From Denitromonas sp. (lineage in GTDB: Bacteria > Pseudomonadota > Gammaproteobacteria > Burkholderiales > Rhodocyclaceae), in assembly GCF_034676725.1 (NCBI RefSeq), contig NZ_JAUCBR010000004.1:1689501-1753500 (forward strand): DNA of 64,000 bases, in the 5' to 3' direction. The notes under the pieces are model-generated. The model ran no database searches, was not told the DNA's origin, and was given only the letters and a program-made list of their open reading frames with translations. Both the position numbers and the translations under genes were made by a program. Below, in pieces: positions 16,535-25,125 of this stretch. The first letter of the stretch is position 1, and each line of letters opens with the position of its first letter.

Positions 16535-17178
16535 CCTTTCCCCAGGCGCCATCCGAGCGCAATTCCCGCACGCGCTGGCTCAAGATCGCCGCGGCCTTCT
16601 GGCTGCTGCTCATCAGTGCCGTGGCACTCATCAACAGCGTCGGCCTGTCTCGGCTCGCCGAACAGACCCAGAGCAGCGCACAGGATGCGCAGGTCAAGGC
16701 GCTGGGCCTGCGCGTGGCCGATCTCGAACACCAGGCCAATGCGGACAAGCGCCGGCCGGTGCCGATCAGCCAGGCCGAATTCGCCAACGCGCGGCAGGCG
16801 CTGGACGAACGGATGACGCGCCTCGAAGAGGCCGATGAGGCGAGGGCCTTGGCCGTTGACCTGCAGACGCTGCTGGCGCGCGTGAACGCAATCGAAACCC
16901 GCCTGGAGAAAACCCGGCAGGTGGCATCCGCCGCTCGCCCGCACACTCCGGTTGCGACGAAGCCCAAGGTGCCGGAGCCGCCGTTCCGGGTGCTCGGCGT
17001 GGAGCTGCGGGGAGGCGAGCGCTTTCTGTCGATCACCTCTACCGCCGCGGCCTCGCTCGCGGGCGCCCGGCTGCTGCGCGAGGGCGATGCCGAGGGCGGC
17101 TGGCAACTGCAGTCCATCGAGGCGCAGGCGGGCGTGTTCCAGGTGAACGGCCAGACGCAGCGCGTTGCGGTGCCGTAG
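16531..17178 (+). CDS. Inner-membrane coiled-coil protein of the transfer region
   Basis: A 215-residue protein with one N-terminal membrane segment (IAAAFWLLLISAVALINSV, about residues 21-40), a long periplasmic coiled coil (about 45-130) and a C-terminal beta domain (FRVLGVELRGGERFLSI). The layout resembles PilO/PilP-like linkers. Start overlaps the PilL stop. Its place before the TIGR03759 gene is conserved in this ICE family. No name is certain. Confidence 0.7.
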   Translation: MTFPQAPSERNSRTRWLKIAAAFWLLLISAVALINSVGLSRLAEQTQSSAQDAQVKALGLRVADLEHQANADKRRPVPISQAEFANARQALDERMTRLEEADEARALAVDLQTLLARVNAIETRLEKTRQVASAARPHTPVATKPKVPEPPFRVLGVELRGGERFLSITSTAAASLAGARLLREGDAEGGWQLQSIEAQAGVFQVNGQTQRVAVP

Positions 17179-17187
17179 GAGGTCGCC

Positions 17188-17907
17188 ATGAACCTGCGGC
17201 CGTTGCTCGCTGCCATCGTCCTGTTCGCCGCTTTCGGCGCATCCGCCCAGCCGGCCCCGGTGACGAACTCGCGCATGGTGCCCGCCCAGGTGCAGCCGGG
17301 CGCCGATGCCGCGCTCGACGAGAGGCGGGCGCGGGAGTGGGGGCTTCAGCCCGAGGAGTGGGCGCGTTACCGGCAGCTGATGCAGGGGCCGCTCGGGGTC
17401 TATTCGCCCCAGCTCGATCCGCTCACGGCGCTGGGTATCGAGGCCCGCAGCGAGGAGGAGCGCAGGCGCTACGCGGAGTTGCAGGTGCAGGCCGAGGCCC
17501 GGCGCGTCGGCAAGGCGCTGGCCTACCAGCGCGCCTACGACGCGGCGTGGCAGCGCCTGTTTCCCGGCCAGCCGCGCGTGAGCCTGCCCGGCGCCAAGGC
17601 GCAGGGTGCCGGCAACACCGGCTCCGGGCGCCTGGCAGTTTTCGTCAAGGCCGACTGCGCACCGTGCGCGCAGCGCGTGCAGCAGTTGCAGGCGGCCGGC
17701 ACGGCCTTCGATCTCTACATGGTCGGCAGCCGTCAGGACGACGCGCGCATCCGGCAGTGGGCCACCCAGGCGGGCATCGACCCGGCCAGGGTGCGCGCCC
17801 GCACCATCACGCTCAACCACGATGCCGGGCGCTGGCTGTCGCTGGGCCTGCCCGGCGAGCTGCCAGCCGTGGTGCGCGAGGTGAACGGCCAATGGCAGCG
17901 GCAATAG
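17188..17907 (+). CDS. Integrating conjugative element protein, TIGR03759 family
   Basis: A 239-residue periplasmic protein: Sec signal peptide ending near ASAQ (residue 21), a basic helical middle (RAREWGLQPEEWARYRQLMQG, a family hallmark), and a thioredoxin-like C-terminal half with a CAPC motif (VKADCAPCAQRVQ) that may be redox-active. Family role unknown; likely folding or assembly of the transfer channel. SD AGGAGGTCGCC precedes ATG 17188. The next gene starts within its end (ATG 17892). Confidence 0.85.
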   Translation: MNLRPLLAAIVLFAAFGASAQPAPVTNSRMVPAQVQPGADAALDERRAREWGLQPEEWARYRQLMQGPLGVYSPQLDPLTALGIEARSEEERRRYAELQVQAEARRVGKALAYQRAYDAAWQRLFPGQPRVSLPGAKAQGAGNTGSGRLAVFVKADCAPCAQRVQQLQAAGTAFDLYMVGSRQDDARIRQWATQAGIDPARVRARTITLNHDAGRWLSLGLPGELPAVVREVNGQWQRQ

Positions 17908-18512
17908 GTGCTCCGGGCCGGGAGCGTCGGCCGTCCCGCATCGCCATCCGCTGCGCCAGCGCCATGCTGCTGCTCACCACCGGCGGCTGGGCATTGGCCG
18001 CCCTGGCGCGGGAAGTGCCGCCGCCGGCCTATCAACTGGCGGCGCACCGTGCAGACGTGCCGGCGGCGGTGCTGTACGCGGTGGCCTTGCAGGAGAGCAG
18101 CGCCATGCTGCGCGGGCGCCTGATCCCCTGGCCGTGGACGCTCAACGTCGCCGGCTCGCCACAGCGCTATGCCACCCGCGCCGAGGCCTGCGCGGGGCTG
18201 CACCGTGCCCTCGCTCACACGCCGGCCAATCGCATCGACGCCGGCCTCGGCCAGGTCAATCTCGGCTACCACGCGCATCGCTACACGCAGCCCTGCGAGC
18301 TGCTGGACCCGTACCGCAACCTCGCCATCGCTGCGGAAATCCTGCGCGAACAGCACACGCCGGGCGAGGACTGGCTGCTTGCCATCGGCCGCTACCACCG
18401 GCCCGCCGGCGGGGCACCCGCGGCGCGCTACCGGCGCAGTGTGCATCGGCACCTGACCCGCGTGCTCGACCCCGACGTTCCCGTTCCAACCCTCCAGGCC
18501 ACCACGCCATGA
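17892..18512 (+). CDS. Lytic transglycosylase (SLT family) of the transfer apparatus
   Basis: A 206-residue exported protein: an N-terminal hydrophobic segment (AMLLLTTGGWALAALA) acts as signal, then the SLT fold with the catalytic glutamate in VALQESS and the family segment IDAGLGQVNLGYH. It cuts peptidoglycan to let the conjugation channel pass. I chose ATG 17892, overlapping the TIGR03759 stop, over far longer open frames because it gives the signal. A VirB1-like role. Its stop overlaps the next start (ATGA 18509). Confidence 0.85.
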   Translation: MAAAIGAPGRERRPSRIAIRCASAMLLLTTGGWALAALAREVPPPAYQLAAHRADVPAAVLYAVALQESSAMLRGRLIPWPWTLNVAGSPQRYATRAEACAGLHRALAHTPANRIDAGLGQVNLGYHAHRYTQPCELLDPYRNLAIAAEILREQHTPGEDWLLAIGRYHRPAGGAPAARYRRSVHRHLTRVLDPDVPVPTLQATTP

Positions 18513-19042
18513 ACCACATCGTCCTCATCGCCACCATCGGGCTGCTGCCCACGACCACCGTCTTCGCGCAGACCGCCTCTGCGCCGTTGATCGTCGTCGA
18601 AGACCGCGGCGGCGACTCCGCGCTGCCGTACTACCAGTCGCTGAATCCTCAGCCGGATCAGGCCACACCGCCGGCCCCGATGCCGGCCCCTCGCGTGGGC
18701 AATGCGGCCGACGCCGAAGCCGCCATGCTGCCGGTGCGCTCGACGCAACTGTCGCCGGGCGAGGTGCAGCGCCGCGTCAACCGGGCGCCGGGCCTGACGG
18801 CGCTGTTCCTGATCGGCGACGACGAGCGTTCGCGCGCCTGGCTGCGGCAGCGGCAGACCGCGCTGCGCGAGCTGCAGGCCGTGGGCCTGGTGGTCAACGT
18901 GGAGTCGATGGCCGCGCTGACGGCGCTGCGCAGCCTGGCTCCCGGCCTGAGCCTCTCGCCGGCCTCCGGCGACGACCTGGCCCAGCGCCTGGGCCTGCGC
19001 CACTACCCGGTGCTCATCACGTCCACCGGCGTCGAGCAGTAG
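18509..19042 (+). CDS. Integrating conjugative element protein, PFL_4695 (TIGR03765) family
   Basis: A 177-residue exported protein with signal peptide (IVLIATIGLLPTTTVFA), the conserved start of the mature part LIVVEDRGGDSALPYYQSLN, a Pro-rich linker, and a C-terminal domain with FLIGDDERSRAWLRQRQ and LGLRHYPVLIT. It precedes traD by 8 bp. The family is restricted to PFGI-1-type ICEs; the molecular role is not known. Confidence 0.83.
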   Translation: MNHIVLIATIGLLPTTTVFAQTASAPLIVVEDRGGDSALPYYQSLNPQPDQATPPAPMPAPRVGNAADAEAAMLPVRSTQLSPGEVQRRVNRAPGLTALFLIGDDERSRAWLRQRQTALRELQAVGLVVNVESMAALTALRSLAPGLSLSPASGDDLAQRLGLRHYPVLITSTGVEQ

Positions 19043-19050
19043 GTGCGCAA

Positions 19051-21207
19051 ATGGCCCAACCGCATGCGGTCGAGGTTCTGCTGCGGCCAGCGGTGGAGCT
19101 TCATACCGTGGCGGTCTGCACCGGCGCCGCGATTCTGTGCCTGGTGGCACCGTGGTCGCTCGCGCTGAACCCGCTGCTCGGCCTGGGCTCGGCACTGGCC
19201 TTCCTGATCTTCGGCGCGATTCGCCTGCGCGATGCCTGGGCGATCCTGCGCTATCGCCGCAACATCCGCCGCCTGCCGCGCTACGTGATGACCAGCCGCG
19301 ACGTGCCGGTGAGCCAACAGCGGCTGTTCGTCGGCCGAGGCTTTCGCTGGGAGCAGCGGCACACGCACCGGCTGATGCAGACCTACCGGCCGGGGTTCCG
19401 CCGCTATGTCGAGCCGACGGCGATCTACCGGGCCGCCCGGCGGCTGGAGGAGCGGCTTGAGTTCGCGCCGTTTCCCGTCTCGACACTGGCGCGCGCGCTG
19501 GCCTGGGACAGCCCGCTCAACCCGGCACGGCCGCTGCCGCCGGTCGGCGGACTGCCGCGCCTGCATGGCATCGAGCCGCACGAGGCCGACGTCACCCTGC
19601 CGCTGGGCGAGCGCGTCGGCCACACCCTGGTGCTGGGCACCACGCGCGTGGGCAAGACGCGGCTGGCCGAGCTGTTCATCACCCAGGACATCCGCCGCAA
19701 GGTCCGCGGCGAGCACGAGGTGGTGATCGTCTTCGACCCCAAGGGCGATGCGGACCTGTTGAAGCGCATGTACGTCGAGGCCAAGCGCGCCGGGCGCGAA
19801 GGCGAGTTCTACGTGTTCCATCTGGGCTGGCCGGACATCTCGGCGCGCTACAACGCCGTCGGCCGGTTCGGGCGGATCTCCGAGGTGGCCACGCGCATCG
19901 CCGGACAGCTCTCGGGGGAAGGCAACAGCGCGGCGTTCCGCGAGTTCGCCTGGCGCTTCGTCAACATCATCGCGCGCGCCCTGGTCGAGCTGGGGCAGCG
20001 TCCGGACTACCTGCTGATCCAGCGCCACGTCATCAACATCGACGCGCTGTTCATCGAGTACGCCCAGCACTACTTCGCCAAGAACGAGCCGAAGGCCTGG
20101 GAGGTCATCGTCCAGCTCGAAGGCAAGCTCAACGAGAAGAACATCCCGCGCAACATGATCGGGCGCGAGAAGCGCGTGGTGGCCCTCGAACAGTACCTGT
20201 CCCAGGTGCGCATCTATGACCCGGTGCTCGACGGCCTGCGCAGCGCCGTGCGCTACGACCGGACGTACTTCGACAAGATCGTCGCTTCGCTGCTGCCGCT
20301 GCTGGAGAAGCTCACCACCGGCAAGATCGCGCAACTGCTCGCACCGAACTATTCCGACCTGTCCGACCCGCGGCCGATCTTCGACTGGATGCAGGTCATC
20401 CGCAAACGCGCGGTGGTCTACGTGGGGCTGGATGCGCTGTCCGACGCCGAAGTCGCGGCGGCGGTGGGCAACTCGATGTTCAGCGATCTGGTCTCGGTCG
20501 CCGGCCACATCTACAAGTTCGGCATCGACGACGGGCTACCCGGCGCAGCCGTGGGCGCCAAGATTCCGATCAACGTCCACGCCGACGAATTCAATGAACT
20601 CATGGGCGACGAGTTCATTCCGATGGTCAACAAGGGCGGCGGTGCCGGCGTGCAGGTGACGGCCTACACGCAGACCTTGAGCGACATCGAGGCGCGCATC
20701 GGCAACCGTGCCAAGGCCGGCCAGGTGGTCGGCAACTTCAACAACCTGTTCATGCTGCGCGTGCGCGAGACCGCCACCGCCGAGCTGCTGACGCGACAAC
20801 TGCCCAAGGTCGACGTGTACGCCACGGCACTGATGAGCGGCGCCACCGACAGCTCCGACCCGCACGGCAATACCGCCTTCACGTCCAACACCCAGGACCG
20901 CATCAGCAGCAACAGCGTGCCGTTGATCGAGCCGGCGCATGTGGTGGCGCTGCCCAAGGGGCAGTGCTTCGCGCTGATCGAGGGCGGCAACCTCTGGAAA
21001 GTCCGCATGCCGCTGCCGGAACCCGACCCCGACGAAGCCATGCCGAAGGATCTGCAGGAGCTGGCCGGCTACATGCGACAGCACTACGTCGAGGCAGGAG
21101 ACTGGTGGGAGAACCAAGGCATTCCCGGCCTGCAAGACAAGGCGCTGCCCGACGACCTGCTGGACGACTTCAAGCAGATGGCCGCCGCTGAAGAGGCCGA
21201 ACCATGA
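19051..21207 (+). CDS. traD: Type IV coupling protein TraD (PFGI-1 type, TIGR03743)
   Basis: A 718-residue VirD4/TraD-type ATPase. Two membrane segments lie at the N-terminus (about residues 22-60), then the nucleotide-binding domain with Walker A GTTRVGKT (196-203) and Walker B around INVHADEFNELM (about 508-518). It brings the relaxosome to the secretion channel and powers DNA transfer at the inner membrane. All motifs intact. It overlaps the following gene by ATGA at 21204. Members of the family have the same length. Confidence 0.93.
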   Translation: MAQPHAVEVLLRPAVELHTVAVCTGAAILCLVAPWSLALNPLLGLGSALAFLIFGAIRLRDAWAILRYRRNIRRLPRYVMTSRDVPVSQQRLFVGRGFRWEQRHTHRLMQTYRPGFRRYVEPTAIYRAARRLEERLEFAPFPVSTLARALAWDSPLNPARPLPPVGGLPRLHGIEPHEADVTLPLGERVGHTLVLGTTRVGKTRLAELFITQDIRRKVRGEHEVVIVFDPKGDADLLKRMYVEAKRAGREGEFYVFHLGWPDISARYNAVGRFGRISEVATRIAGQLSGEGNSAAFREFAWRFVNIIARALVELGQRPDYLLIQRHVINIDALFIEYAQHYFAKNEPKAWEVIVQLEGKLNEKNIPRNMIGREKRVVALEQYLSQVRIYDPVLDGLRSAVRYDRTYFDKIVASLLPLLEKLTTGKIAQLLAPNYSDLSDPRPIFDWMQVIRKRAVVYVGLDALSDAEVAAAVGNSMFSDLVSVAGHIYKFGIDDGLPGAAVGAKIPINVHADEFNELMGDEFIPMVNKGGGAGVQVTAYTQTLSDIEARIGNRAKAGQVVGNFNNLFMLRVRETATAELLTRQLPKVDVYATALMSGATDSSDPHGNTAFTSNTQDRISSNSVPLIEPAHVVALPKGQCFALIEGGNLWKVRMPLPEPDPDEAMPKDLQELAGYMRQHYVEAGDWWENQGIPGLQDKALPDDLLDDFKQMAAAEEAEP

Positions 21208-21953
21208 GCGATCCGGCCGTCGCGGCCCAGCGCCAGCAGCAACGACAGCAGGGGTTGATCGCCAGCCTGGTCACGCTGCCGTTCCGCTTCTTCGGCGTGC
21301 TGTGCGGCGCGCTGCTGCTGTGCATCCTGATCGAATGTGTCGGCATGCACTTCTTCTGGCCCGATCAGGGCTGGCGCCACGCGCAGGGCATGCTGCACTA
21401 CGAGCTGGATCAGCTCTCCACGCATTTCACGCGCAGCGCGCTGGTGCAGGAGCCGGGGCGCACCGCGCACCGGCTGGTCGAGCAAGGCTACGACTGGTTG
21501 TTCGTGAAGAGCGGTCTGCTGGACTGGATACGCGACGCCGCGGCGCAGGCCAGCGCCGGCAGCCATCGCCCGACCAAGGATTTCCGCTACTACATCGGCT
21601 TGGTCTACGTGAACGTGGAGAGCTACCTGATCGCCTCGGCCTACACGACGCTGGTCTTCCTCGTGCGGCTGCTGGTGCTGTGCCTGACCCTGCCGCTGTT
21701 CCTGATGGCCGCCTTCGTCGGGCTGGTGGACGGGCTGGTGCGCCGGGACATCCGCCGCTTCGGCGCGGGACGCGAGTCGGGGTTCATCTATCACCGCGCC
21801 AGGGCCAGCCTGATCCCGCTAGCCGTACTGCCGTGGGTGACTTACCTGGCACTGCCGGTCAGCGTGAACCCCTTGCTGATCCTGCTGCCCAGCGCCGCGC
21901 TGCTCGGCGTGGCGGTGTGCATTGCGGCGGCGACGTTCAAGAAGTACCTCTAG
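21204..21953 (+). CDS. Integrating conjugative element membrane protein, TIGR03747 family
   Basis: A 249-residue inner-membrane protein with about four hydrophobic segments: residues near 25-50 (FRFFGVLCGALLLCILIEC), two around 145-175 (TLVFLVRLLVLCLTLPLFL) and two near the C-terminus. Typical TIGR03747 partner of TraD, found next to it in the whole family. Its TAG stop (21951-21953) shares a CTAG palindrome with the TAG of the convergent helicase gene, which marks the left boundary of the defence island. Confidence 0.85.
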   Translation: MSDPAVAAQRQQQRQQGLIASLVTLPFRFFGVLCGALLLCILIECVGMHFFWPDQGWRHAQGMLHYELDQLSTHFTRSALVQEPGRTAHRLVEQGYDWLFVKSGLLDWIRDAAAQASAGSHRPTKDFRYYIGLVYVNVESYLIASAYTTLVFLVRLLVLCLTLPLFLMAAFVGLVDGLVRRDIRRFGAGRESGFIYHRARASLIPLAVLPWVTYLALPVSVNPLLILLPSAALLGVAVCIAAATFKKYL

Positions 21954-23368
21954 CCGATCACTGGACTGGCGCTACACACTACGATCTTCATCGACCCACG
22001 GGTCATGGCGACGTAAAGGTTCTGTGCGCTCATGCCATCGACATTTAGCAGCACCGCCACTTCCGCTTCCAGCCCTTTAAGCAACAGCGTGCTGCCTACG
22101 GCGCGTTTTGGTAGCGGGCGCCCCAATAGCCGGTTCTCTTCCCGCACGCGCCGGGCCGCTTCTGCCAGAGGGACGGTTCCCGACGAGGCTTCTCGGAGCG
22201 CCTTGAGCACGCCGTAGAGGATGGCCGGCCGATGCACACGCACGTTCGGCAGTGCACGCAGTTCCGACAACAGCGCGGCGGCCGCAGCGAGAGAGGGCGC
22301 GCGCCCGAACGCCAGCGCGCGGCTTTCTGCCTCGTTCGGGGGATTCCTTGCAGTTCCCTTTGCCAACGACTCCAGGCGCCGCGTCAACTCCGCCACGCCC
22401 ACATTGGTCATGACGCTCTGTGCAAGCGCCAGCAACTGCGCGAGGGCATTCGGTGCCCCCACTTCAAAGCTGCTGGCGAAGGCGATGAGGTCTTGCAGAT
22501 CGACCGCCTCGACCGTCGAAGCGCCCGGCGTCTGGCTCGCAAAGTTCTGCTGAGCTGCTCGGTTGCGGCTATCGGCGATGATGAGCACGCGCCCGTCAGC
22601 GGTTGGCGATGCCGTCCTCGCAGCGGCAAGGCGCTGGGCATGGTCGTTGGGCGGTACGGCCTGCATCCAGGTCACATGCTCCGGTGGCCCACTACGCAGA
22701 TCCACGGACTGCCCCGCCGCCAACAACCGGCGGGCCTCCAGCAACCATTGTCCCAGCGCTTCCGCGCCGGCGTTGCGCCATCGCCAGGGCGTTGCCAGTT
22801 CCCCGACGACAGGAAAATGCGCGCACACGTGCTGGTTCCAGTCGGCCAGCGCATTGCCCCGGAATCCGAAGATCGCCTGCATGGGGTCGCCCAGCACGCA
22901 GGTCGGCAAGATCAACGAGAGGAAATAGACGATGTAGTGCTGAGGCACCGAACAATCCTGGTACTCATCCACGATCAGATGCGCATATGAGGCTTTCAGC
23001 ACCTCACTGACGTGCCCGGCTTGCAGGAGCTTCCAGGCGGCGTCGCGGATTGCCGGGTAGTCCCGCGCAGGTGCAGCCAGCCGCAGAATCTCCGGATCGT
23101 GGGCGCTGCGGCCGGGAAAGGTCGAGATGAGCCGGATGGCCCAGCCATCGATCGTGCTCAATCGATAGGCGCTGGCTGGCACACCGGCGCGGTCCAGCCG
23201 GCCACGCAGGGCCGCGACCCCGGCATTCGTGTGTGTCAGCACGAGGATGGGCTTGTTGCCCCGATGCCCGGCAAGCGCGTGGGCAATCAACTGTGTCTTG
23301 CCGCAGCCGGCCGGTGCGGTGACGGTTCCGCGTTCGATTGCACGAAGGTCGATTTCAACGTGGTCCAT
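21950..23368 (-). CDS. gajB: UvrD/Rep-like helicase, Gabija GajB-like
   Basis: A 472-residue superfamily I helicase: Walker A APAGCGKT (18-25), Walker B DEYQD (134-138), motif III-like GDPMQAIF, motif V GSTLLLKGLEAEVAVLL and motif VI YVAMTRG. Size and pairing fit GajB of Gabija (about 490 residues). In Gabija, GajB is believed to sense DNA ends or terminated DNA and activate GajA. It overlaps the GajA-like gene by 14 bp, so both are translated from one mRNA. Compared with UvrD it is short and lacks big insert domains. All motifs are intact. Confidence 0.82.
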   Translation of the reverse strand: MDHVEIDLRAIERGTVTAPAGCGKTQLIAHALAGHRGNKPILVLTHTNAGVAALRGRLDRAGVPASAYRLSTIDGWAIRLISTFPGRSAHDPEILRLAAPARDYPAIRDAAWKLLQAGHVSEVLKASYAHLIVDEYQDCSVPQHYIVYFLSLILPTCVLGDPMQAIFGFRGNALADWNQHVCAHFPVVGELATPWRWRNAGAEALGQWLLEARRLLAAGQSVDLRSGPPEHVTWMQAVPPNDHAQRLAAARTASPTADGRVLIIADSRNRAAQQNFASQTPGASTVEAVDLQDLIAFASSFEVGAPNALAQLLALAQSVMTNVGVAELTRRLESLAKGTARNPPNEAESRALAFGRAPSLAAAAALLSELRALPNVRVHRPAILYGVLKALREASSGTVPLAEAARRVREENRLLGRPLPKRAVGSTLLLKGLEAEVAVLLNVDGMSAQNLYVAMTRGSMKIVVCSASPVIG

Positions 23369-25088
23369 CAGTGGCCCACCCGAATACCTGGTCCATCAGA
23401 GCACGGAAGCCCTGATCGCAAAGATGCAGGTCCGGTGCAACGATGGTCCTCGCCACGTCCTCCATCCACGAGATTTGCTTGAACCAGCCAGCTTTTCGGA
23501 TGCGCGCCGCCTGACCAAGAATAGCCCTGCGTTCGGCCGACAGGAGGCCGGTGTTCTGGATCTCGTCCCAGATCTGCTGGAAGGTGAGCGTGTTGTTCGA
23601 GACAGTGCGCAGGTGTTCGACGATCAGGTCGCCATGCAATTCGTTGGCATAGCCGATCAGCCTCTGGCAGGCAGCCGGCGTGAGACTTCCGAACAGCTCG
23701 TCCTCCAGCGCCCGGCCCGCGCGGTAGGCGACGACGGTGCCACCGTTCTCGACAAAAGCCTGCTCGACCGCAGGTGTGGGCTTCTTGTCGTCGTCGCGCA
23801 GCACCATCACCCGGTAGCCCAGAGACTGGAACGCGGAGGCGCGCGCATACGGTCGATCCGGCTCCCCGCCACCGCAGTCGACGAGGGCCACGCCCAATGC
23901 AGCCAGTGACGCATTCCCCTGGTCAAGCCTGTATAAGTCCAGCCCGCGCAGCAGGCCTATCTCGCTGGCTCCCTCGCACACGACCACGGAGCCAGCCAGG
24001 AAGGCCTCGGGATAGAGGCGGATCGTGCTCTGGATGTCATTGTCGGCGCCGACCAGGCGAGCCTCGTGGCCCTGAGGGCCACGGCGCAACACGAAGAGCT
24101 GGCCGCCCGACAATTCTCTCAGCGCCACGGGTGAGTGGGTGGTGAGGAACACCTGCAGCGGAGCAGCGGTCTCCTTGGCACCGAGGGAGCCCAGGAACCG
24201 CGCGATGCGGTGCGGCTCCAGCCCGTACTCCAGTTCGTCCGAAAGCACGATTGACGCCTGACCGGCCGCCTTGCGCTGCAGGCCGGCGACAAGCAGACGC
24301 GTGGAACCGACGCCCAGGCTGCGAAGCGGGATGCCGCTTTCGTTGTGCAGGGAGATGGTGCCACCACCGAACGACACCGAATGCGAATCCAGCAGCGCCT
24401 TGGCCTTGGCGCCGATGTTGACGCCCAGCTCCTGAGCAGTGGTGGTGACGATCCCCAGCGCTTCTCCCAACTGTTGTTCGGCCTGGTCTCCGAAGGCACT
24501 GCGCGCATCCCTTGCGGCCTTCACCAGAGCGGCTGAAGCGTCGGCTCGCTCCTCCGAGATGCGGTTCAGTACGGAGCCGCGCTGCCATCCCAGGTTGAAG
24601 TCCGCCAGTGCGCCGATGCGGGTGGGCGCCAGGGCGACGCGATCCTTCCATGCGAGCGTCTTGACGATGCCTTGCTGTGCGGCGCGGTCGGAGACAAGGG
24701 TCCACGAGGGCTCCAGGTCACTGGCGACCGTCAGGTTCAGGCAGAGCACAACCTCCGCGCCGGCCGAGGGTTCGTCTTCGACGACGCCAGTGTTGGCGTG
24801 GTATCCGCGCAGGAATGCACCGAAGCCCTCCAGCGTCCTCATGCTGTCATCAAGGTCGCCGAGCGTCAGCGTGATGCTGATTGGGGTCGTGATGTCCAGG
24901 CCGAAGAAGTCCGCATCCGAGAACTGGAAATTTCGCCTAGCCCCCAGGCATAGGTCGATCGCGTCCAGTACGGTGGACTTGCCGCTGTCGCCCGGACCGA
25001 TCAGGCAGTTGATGCCAGGCGTCGGGCACCAAGCCAGCAACTGGATGCCGCGGAAGTTGGCGATCTCGATTTTTCTGATTCTTGCCAT
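23355..25088 (-). CDS. gajA: OLD-family ATP-dependent nuclease, Gabija GajA-like
   Basis: A 577-residue protein, nearly the length of characterised GajA (578). The N-terminal ABC-type ATPase has Walker A GPGDSGKST (31-39) and Walker B SDELEYG (about 283-289), followed by H318 in TTHSP. The C-terminal TOPRIM nuclease has E372 (CEGASEIG), D404 (LVDCGGG) and the acidic DDD at 432-434. GajA is a nucleotide-sensitive DNA-nicking enzyme that acts when phage depletes NTPs. Upstream, 37 bp away on the same strand, lies a DUF3800 gene. Named from sequence character and the gajB partner. Confidence 0.82.
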   Translation of the reverse strand: MARIRKIEIANFRGIQLLAWCPTPGINCLIGPGDSGKSTVLDAIDLCLGARRNFQFSDADFFGLDITTPISITLTLGDLDDSMRTLEGFGAFLRGYHANTGVVEDEPSAGAEVVLCLNLTVASDLEPSWTLVSDRAAQQGIVKTLAWKDRVALAPTRIGALADFNLGWQRGSVLNRISEERADASAALVKAARDARSAFGDQAEQQLGEALGIVTTTAQELGVNIGAKAKALLDSHSVSFGGGTISLHNESGIPLRSLGVGSTRLLVAGLQRKAAGQASIVLSDELEYGLEPHRIARFLGSLGAKETAAPLQVFLTTHSPVALRELSGGQLFVLRRGPQGHEARLVGADNDIQSTIRLYPEAFLAGSVVVCEGASEIGLLRGLDLYRLDQGNASLAALGVALVDCGGGEPDRPYARASAFQSLGYRVMVLRDDDKKPTPAVEQAFVENGGTVVAYRAGRALEDELFGSLTPAACQRLIGYANELHGDLIVEHLRTVSNNTLTFQQIWDEIQNTGLLSAERRAILGQAARIRKAGWFKQISWMEDVARTIVAPDLHLCDQGFRALMDQVFGWATDGPR

Positions 25089-25125
25089 GTGCTGTCTCTT
25101 CCGTGGTCTGCGTCTCGTGACGGCC

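Noticed and set aside
17337..18512. 391-codon form of the transglycosylase
   Set aside because: The first 185 codons overlap the TIGR03759 gene in another frame; the signal peptide begins after ATG 17892.
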